Below are positions 58,294-64,000 of a stretch of 64,000 bases of DNA, piece after piece. A model generated the notes under the pieces. It made no database searches and was not told where the DNA came from. It saw only the letters and a list, made by a program, of their open reading frames with translations. How positions within the stretch are numbered: the first letter of the stretch is position 1; each line of letters begins with the position of its first letter. The stretch comes from JAFNAG01 sp963739235 (GTDB taxonomy: Bacteria; Acidobacteriota; UBA6911), in the NCBI GenBank assembly GCA_963739235.1, contig CAVTZY010000068.1, positions 62,001-126,000 of the forward strand, written 5' to 3'. A program made the position numbers and the translations under genes.

Positions 58294-61201
58294 CTAGCTT
58301 GGCGATTCACTCAAATCGAGAGCTCCGGCAAGAGCTTCCGCAAGATGCAACGCCTCGCGTCCGGTCGCGTGCAGAATCTGCTGACGGCAGGAAGTACCGG
58401 ATGCCACAATCAATGTCTCCGGCGGCGCGCGCCGGATCGCAGGGAAAAGCCGCATCTCGCCGATCTGCAGCGATATTTCGTAGTGCTCCTTTTCGTACCC
58501 AAATGCGCCGGCCATGCCACAACAGCCGGAGTCGACTTCTTCGGCAGCGTAACCCGGCGGCAGTTTCAGCAGGCGCAGCGAAGGGCCGGATCCTACCAGG
58601 CTTTTCTGATGGCAATGGCCGTGCAACAGAACCCGCCGGGGCACAGCCAAAAAACGCGGCCGCCATTCGCCGGCATCGAGGCAACGGCATAGATATTCTT
58701 CGAGTGATAATGCTCTCACGGCCAATCCCCGGGCCTCCGGCGTACCCAGGAGGTCCGGGTATTCGTCGCGCAAGGTCAGGATGCAGCTGGGTTCGCAACC
58801 TACAACGAACGCGCCCGACTCGACAAGCGGCGTTAACAGCGCGACATTGGCGCGCGCGTTTTCCTTCGCTTCGTTGAGCAATCCCTTGGAAATCATGGGT
58901 CTACCGCAGCATGAGACCTGCGGTACCAGCACCTCAGCCCCGGTGCTTTCCAAAACCCGTAATGCGGCTATGCCGACCCAGGGCTCATTGTAGTTAATGA
59001 AAGTGTCATTGAAAAGGACAACCTGGGGCGCCCCTGCCGGTTGCGGATGCGGAGGATGCTTGCGCAGCCAGTGCTGAAACGTTTGCCGTACAAACGGCGG
59101 AGCCTGGCGCTCGGGGTGGATGCCGAGCAGGCGCTGCACGGTCTTGTGCACCAGGGGCGCGCGCATCACCCAGTTTGACAATGGTGCGGTCGCGGAACCG
59201 AGGCGGTTCAGGGTCGCGATATGCCCGAACACGAGCGAACGCAGCGCCGTACCGTGGCGCTCGTTGTAACTGGCCAGAAACTCGTATTTAAGTTTGGCCA
59301 TGTCGACATTCGCCGGGCACTCAGTCTTGCACGCTTTGCATGCCAGGCAAAGGTCCAGGGCTTTATAAATCCGGTCGCCGGTGTATTCCTCGAAGGGAAG
59401 CGTGCCCGAAAGTGCGGCGCGCAAGGCATTGGCGCGACCGCGGGTGGAGTGCTCCTCCTCCCTGGTCGCCATAAACGAAGGGCACATGGTTCCGGTGTCG
59501 AACTTCCGGCATGCCCCCATGCCGTTGCATTGCTCGATGGCGCGTGCGAATCCGCCTGCGCGTGAAAAATCAAGGTACGTCTTGACCTCGACGGCCGAGT
59601 ACTCGGGACCCAGGCGCAAATTACTGGTCATGGGGGGTGCGTCAATGATCTTGCCGGGATTCATGATACCGGCGGGATCAAACGAGGACTTCACCTCATG
59701 AAATGCCGCATAGAGGTGCTCGCCGAAAAGCTCCCGGTTCCAGTGACTGCGGACAATGCCGTCGCCGTGCTCGGCGCTCATGGCTCCCTTGAACTCGATC
59801 ACCAGATCCTTCACCGCCGCGGATATTTCCTGCATCTGCCGCACGCCTGATGCTTCCTTCAAGTTAATGATCGGCTTTACATGCAGACAGCCCACGGAAG
59901 CATGGCCATAGAAACTTGCACGCACATTGTGCTGGGCCACGACCTGCTGGAAGCGCCGCACGTACGAGCTCAACAGTTCGGGAGCAACGGCGGTATCTTC
60001 GACGAATGATATCGGCTTGGCGTCTCCCGGCATGCTGGAGAGCAGGCCGAGTCCGGCTTTGCGGATGGCCCAGACGTTGGCCTGTTCCTCCGGTTTGATC
60101 GCGCGTACGATGCTGCGGCCCATGCCGGCTGCCCGCAACCTCTGCCTCGAGCCGATCGAGATTTGCGACTACCTCTGCGTCATTGTCTCCGAAGAATTCA
60201 ACGATCAGGACGGCGTCGGGATCACCTTCGACGAAGGTCATCTTGCGCGCGAATGCCGGCTGTAGTCGCGTTAAATCGAGCAGCATCCTGTCGATCAGTT
60301 CCACCGCGGCCGGCTGCAGGGCGAGGATCTCGTTCATCGCTTCCATCGCCGCGCTGAGATCGGAAAAATGCACGATGGCCAGCCCCTTGGCTCGAGGCTC
60401 GCGCTCCAGGTCAAGCACCGCTTCCGTACATGTGGCCAGAGTGCCCTCGCTGCCCACGACCAGCAGGCTCAGGTTGCCGCCGGCAGGTCCCAGGACGCTG
60501 TCCAGGTTGTAGCCTCCGACCCGGCGCATGATTTTGGGGTAGCGGGCAAGGATCTCGTCATGGTTTTCTGCGACGATCCGGGCTACGGATCGATAGATAC
60601 GGCCTTCGAAGCTGTCCAACGCCGCCTTTTCCCCCCACACCTCGGAGCTTACCTCCGCAAATGAAGCTTCTTCTCCCGTTGCCAGCAGCACGCGCATTCC
60701 CCGGACGTGATTCTGAGTGATGCCATAGACAATCGAGTGAGCACCCGAGGAGTTGTTGCCGATCATGCCGCCGATCGTCGCGCGATTGCTGGTCGCAACA
60801 TCCGGACCATAACGCCATCCGGACGCCAGCAGAGAAGCGTTGAGCTGATCGAGGATGATACCGGGCTCAACGCGCACCCATCGTTCCTCGAGATTCACCT
60901 CCAGGATCCGGTTCATGTATTTGGAAAAATCAAGGATCACAGCAGCCCCGACGGTCTGGCCTGCCAGGCTCGTGCCGGCGCCGCGCGGCAGGAGCGGCAA
61001 ACCGTGGTGCGCTGCCAGCGCCACGGCGGCTGCCACATCCTCGCGACCTTTCGGCACCAGTACCGCAAGCGGCTCAATCTGATAAATGCTGGCATCCGTG
61101 CTGTAAAGCAGGCGGGTGAATCGGTCGGTTCGGATCTCGCCGGTAAACTCCGGGCAGAGAGCCGCAGCAAATTCCTGGATCTGCTCGTCAAGGTGTTTCA
61201 C
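58294..61201 (-). CDS. FAD-linked oxidase/Fe-S oxidoreductase fusion (frameshifted)
   Basis: About 968 residues. FAD-binding PCMH region (VPKGREDVAAAVALA, PRGAGTSLAGQTVGAAVILD, ATSNRATIGGMIGNNSSGA) and the FAD-oxidase C domain, followed by a ferredoxin-type region (CLACKACKTECP) and two CCG domains (CCGRPMISKGL, CCGMAGAFGYEKEHYE). This is the layout of D-lactate/glycolate dehydrogenases with the GlcD and GlcF parts fused. One frame change near 60130; deleting one G in TTGCGGGCAGCC restores EVAAAGMGRSIV. GTG start at 61201 preferred: an upstream frame runs into a dispersed repeat. Confidence 0.88.
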
Positions 61202-61286
61202 GGCGTATCCTTTACCACAAAGCCCAGCGGACACCAATGGCTTTTCCATCAAAGCGGCGGGGTGAGTTGCACTGAGACAGGCTGTA

Positions 61287-61669
61287 CCGCCCTTTTCAGA
61301 GCAGCCCCTCATGCGCCTGTGTCGCACCTTACGACGCATGAAAATGGCAATCTACCGGCGCGGACCTTCCGTAGAGGTTCGCGATTGTGATCGTGGTCGT
61401 GTTCGTGATCGGGTTTTAGATGTTTGTTGACTGCCGATCACTACCACAATGTGCGCCAGGGCAGCTATTTTCGAAGCAGTCCCTCATGCGCCGGGGCGCA
61501 CCCAAGCGCATGAAAAGCACAACCGTTGCGCGAAGCGCCTTGGAGTGCGGCGGCATGACGCCGCTTTGTCAGGCTTCAAAGCGGCGTCATGCCGCCGCAC
61601 TCCAAAGGCTCCGCCTATTTTCGGAACAGTCCTTCATGCGCCGGGGCGCACCCATGACGCATGAAAATG
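61287..61669. repeat. Three copies of a 'TTTTCGAAGCAG...GCATGAAAA' repeat
   Basis: Copies at about 61287-61343, 61468-61516 and 61618-61669 share TTTTC..AGCAG, TCATGCGCC, CGCACC and GCATGAAAA; a partial fourth starts near 61919. They occupy most of the gene-free interval 61202-62033. Each can fold into a short hairpin through TCATGCGC and GCGCATGA. Confidence 0.75.
61540..61605. repeat. Perfect 29-bp-arm hairpin
   Basis: Left arm 61540-61568 (TTGGAGTGCGGCGGCATGAC and on) and right arm 61577-61605 are exact inverted copies with an eight-base loop. It lies between the second and third copies of the repeat above. Likely a palindromic mobile-type element rather than a terminator, as no U-run follows. 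Confidence 0.8.
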
Positions 61670-61678
61670 TTGCGCTCT

Positions 61679-61895
61679 CGCCGCAGGTTTCCTGTGCCGC
61701 CCTTTCAGGGCTCCTACCGCTCGATTCCCACTTCCCAAGGCTCACGCCCTGGGCTCTGCTGCTCCACCTTCGGGGGTTTTCAAGGTCGTGCAATGCTTAG
61801 CCCTGAAAGGGCGGGACAGCCAAGCCCAGGGCGTAAGCCCTGGGTAGAGAACCGGAGATCTCAAGCCCTGAAAGGGCGACACAGAAACACACAAG
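61679..61895. repeat. Dispersed palindromic repeat cluster (same family as 12.4 kb)
   Basis: Contains CGCCCTTTCAGGGC, CTCACGCCCTGGGCTC, two copies of GCCCTGAAAGGGCG and GCCCAGGGCGTAAGCCCTGG. The units match those at 12401-12712. No gene is present. Confidence 0.7.
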
Positions 61896-62033
61896 TGGTT
61901 CGGCGCCGCAATCGGTCCTATTTTCGAAGCAGTTTTGAGACCTTCTCGACGATGGGGGCCTCAATTCGACGAAATAAGTTGCGTTTTCGGGAAACATTAG
62001 GTGTGACGGAAAGATCTCGATCGGAGGATCGGC

Positions 62034-63527
62034 ATGACCGGCACGGCACGGACTGCCACGAACGGACACCACATGCATCAGCAGGGGACCGCTCTGCTGA
62101 TTGCCCTGGTAACTCTTTTCGTTTTTTCCATTATCGGCCTCTATCTTGCCCTGATCGCTACCGCCGAAGTTCGAATCAGCGACAACTTCGAAAGCTACCA
62201 CCGGGCGCGCAGCGCCGCACTGGCCGGATTGAGTCATGCACGCGCACTCTTGAAAGGAATCCGTTTTGACGATTTGCTGCAGGGGCCGGACGGAATCCAC
62301 GATGCGAATCCTGCTTATATAGCGTCGGCAAAATCATACGCCTTTCGGATGCCCCTTTCCTGGTCCGTAGCACGAATGCTGAACATCGCCGACCCCGCCG
62401 ATGCCTTGTTGGGTGTACCCGATGACGGGGTGATCAACACCGGCCGCCATCCGGGCGGCAACGGCCTGAGCCTGATCCCCTTGGGAGGTATATCCCATGT
62501 GGCAGAAAATCCCAATGGGCCGGGCATGCTGATCACCGGCCGCTATTTTGTAAAAGTGACCGACAACAGCGGCGAAGCGGGCGAATTGGCATCTGATCCG
62601 GCGGACGATCCTTTTGTGGATGGAGACGGTCAAATCGTTTTGCGATCCATGGGGATCGCGCAAACGCTGGCCACGGGTCCGCCGGCCGGAATGCACAACA
62701 ACTCGGTCGTGGTCTATGAAGCGCGGTTTAAGAGGTTCTCGACCTTTGCACTCGATGCGCCGGTCGTCGTGCAGAGCAGCTCTGTCGAGCCAGCCTCTGC
62801 GGACATGTTCTCCGGCAGCACATTTCTGATTCAGGGCGGCCCCGGCGCCCCTGGGATTGCTGTGATCGATACATCCATCCAGGACGGCGTTGAGCCTGCC
62901 CGGGAGATGTTGTCCCGGCTCGGGCAAAATCAAACGGCATGCGTCCAGGGCCCGGGTAAGGGTTCCCCCATTCAAGACATTACTGCCGCGATCGCTGCCC
63001 ACACCGATAAGCGCCTGCTTCTGGATAAAGCATCCTCCTGGCGGTTTGTCCGGCACTCCGTGCCCCAGTTTGCCGACAGTGCCTTGCGGGGTCCACAGAC
63101 TTGGATTGGCGGCTCACCCGTGCCGCTGGGCAGATATGACCCTGCTCTGTCTCAGTCCTCGCCAGGCCAGGATCCACGCGTGACCTACGTGGATGGGGAT
63201 CTGTTCGTCGACGGCAACCTGGAGGGGGGCGGCCTTCTGGTAGTAACGGGAAAAGCTGCCATTCAAGGACGTTTTAACTTCAATGGTATAATCCTGATCC
63301 TCGGTGCCGGCGAACTCGACATCCGAGGTTGGAGCACGATTTCCGGGGCGATTTATTTGGCCGGGCTCTCCGATGTGAATGGGAACCTGAGTTGGGGGAC
63401 GGCGAAATTGAGCGTCGGGGAAAACTGCCGGATCCGGTTTGACCGGGGAGCCATCCAGGCGGCCGTGACCCTGATTCCCGTCGTTCAGCTCGGCTGCCGC
63501 GAGATCACTCCCATCATCGATCCCTGA
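62034..63527 (+). CDS. PilX-like type IV pilus-associated protein
   Basis: 497 residues. N-terminal prepilin-like segment: a short basic leader, HQQG then TALLIALVTLFVFSIIGLYL, followed by FESYHRARSAALAGLSHARA, as in PilX N-domain proteins. The C-terminal part is a beta-helix-like region with GLLVVTGKAAIQGRF and similar repeats (bactofilin/DUF7305-like). The start at 62034 has GGAGGA six bases upstream. No other pilin genes are in view. Possibly a minor pilin-like or secretion accessory protein. Confidence 0.75.
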   Translation: MTGTARTATNGHHMHQQGTALLIALVTLFVFSIIGLYLALIATAEVRISDNFESYHRARSAALAGLSHARALLKGIRFDDLLQGPDGIHDANPAYIASAKSYAFRMPLSWSVARMLNIADPADALLGVPDDGVINTGRHPGGNGLSLIPLGGISHVAENPNGPGMLITGRYFVKVTDNSGEAGELASDPADDPFVDGDGQIVLRSMGIAQTLATGPPAGMHNNSVVVYEARFKRFSTFALDAPVVVQSSSVEPASADMFSGSTFLIQGGPGAPGIAVIDTSIQDGVEPAREMLSRLGQNQTACVQGPGKGSPIQDITAAIAAHTDKRLLLDKASSWRFVRHSVPQFADSALRGPQTWIGGSPVPLGRYDPALSQSSPGQDPRVTYVDGDLFVDGNLEGGGLLVVTGKAAIQGRFNFNGIILILGAGELDIRGWSTISGAIYLAGLSDVNGNLSWGTAKLSVGENCRIRFDRGAIQAAVTLIPVVQLGCREITPIIDP

Positions 63528-63553
63528 AATCCCACTCGACACCCGGTGCGGAA

Positions 63554-64000
63554 TTAGTGTTTGCTGCGGTCGATCACATCGTCGCTGAGTTCGTTGATAT
63601 CATCGGGCAGACGTGGAAAGTGCTCGGCCAGGGCTTTGCCGCAGATCTCGATGGCGTCGCCTATGCCTTTTGCCGCCTGCCCCTGCCGAATGCCCTGGAT
63701 AATCCGATCGCGGACGTCATTCCAGTGGGGATCTCCCATCTTTTCGTGAATTCCTTTGTCTCCCAACACGACCACCCGGCGTTCAAATGTGGAAAGATAG
63801 ATCAGCACACCGTTGGATGCGCGGGTTTTGTACAGTCCGCTGGCGTAAAACTCCCGGAAGGCTGCGTCCTGGACGCACTCGTCCATTTCCCGCCCTGGAA
63901 TAAACCAGCGACGCACGGGCAGGTGGGGAAGCACGGCGTAGAAGAGCGCAAATGAGATGATTTCGGTCCAAAGCACCAAGTCGATTGAGTGTGGTATGGG
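63554..64000 (-). CDS. TPM-domain protein (partial at window edge)
   Basis: At least 142 residues to the stop at 63554; the frame stays open to the window edge, so the N-terminus may be missing. A membrane segment (SFALFYAVLPHLPVRRWF) is followed by the TPM-domain pattern FYASGLYKTRASNGVLIYLSTFERRVVVLGDKGIHEKMGD. TPM proteins (YgcG/Psb32 family) are membrane-associated, function poorly known. A TTG at 63979 could be a start but lacks a clear ribosome-binding site. Confidence 0.8.
   Translation of the reverse strand, partial: PIPHSIDLVLWTEIISFALFYAVLPHLPVRRWFIPGREMDECVQDAAFREFYASGLYKTRASNGVLIYLSTFERRVVVLGDKGIHEKMGDPHWNDVRDRIIQGIRQGQAAKGIGDAIEICGKALAEHFPRLPDDINELSDDVIDRSKH

Overview
The window looks like a chromosomal piece of a member of the Acidobacteriota. 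It is GC-rich. It is a diderm: it carries lpxC and a TonB-dependent, Oar-like outer-membrane receptor with a carboxypeptidase-regulatory N-terminal domain. It also has a 'VWFA-related Acidobacterial' (TIGR03436-type) secreted protein and an accessory layer of short palindromic dispersed repeats. No rRNA, CRISPR array, complete insertion sequence or prophage was found.

Layout: (a) 0-4 kb, minus strand: tldD and pmbA/tldE, with a small membrane-anchored protein downstream and a 48-bp minisatellite between the two peptidase genes. (b) 4.3-5.7 kb: an M16-like protein lacking its zinc motif. (c) 6.3-21.6 kb, plus strand: a long Bat/MoxR-type cluster. It encodes a VWA membrane protein, a secreted caspase-like protein with an EF-hand-like loop, a TPR protein with a gluzincin site, a DUF4159 protein, MoxR ATPase, a DUF58 protein, a BatA-type VWA protein and a giant Gln/Gly-rich DUF4175-like membrane protein. 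(d) 21.9-24.1 kb: a UDP-glucuronate decarboxylase-type epimerase and a DegT aminotransferase. (e) 24.3-26.2 kb: two unrecognised overlapping genes bracketed by repeats. (f) 26.4-33.0 kb, minus: a class A PBP (PBP1b type) and the Oar-like receptor. (g) 33.6-36.2 kb: a ThiF/MoeB-type E1-like enzyme, an exported protein and KynB-type cyclase. (h) lpxC diverges from a trp operon (37.5-43.4 kb). The operon has a putative leader peptide and attenuator and the order E-G-C-F-B-A, without trpD. (i) 43.5-47.7 kb: the VWFA-related gene, then a VapBC-like pair lying between two copies of a 366-bp direct repeat, and a DUF4160/DUF2442 pair. (j) 47.9-55.7 kb, minus: the proteostasis run tig-clpP-clpX-lon-engB-rho, plus tRNA-Leu(UAG). 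(k) queC and queD, an exported protein, a large FAD/Fe-S oxidoreductase, a dense repeat field, a PilX-like gene and a TPM-domain gene cut by the window edge.

Sequence quality matters for reading this window. At least ten genes, several of them normally essential, are broken by single-base shifts. At five or more junctions (trpA, trpC twice, the DUF4175-like gene, the TonB receptor) restoring one base to a short homopolymer re-creates the conserved protein. I therefore annotate these loci as full-length genes with probable sequencing indels rather than as decayed pseudogenes.
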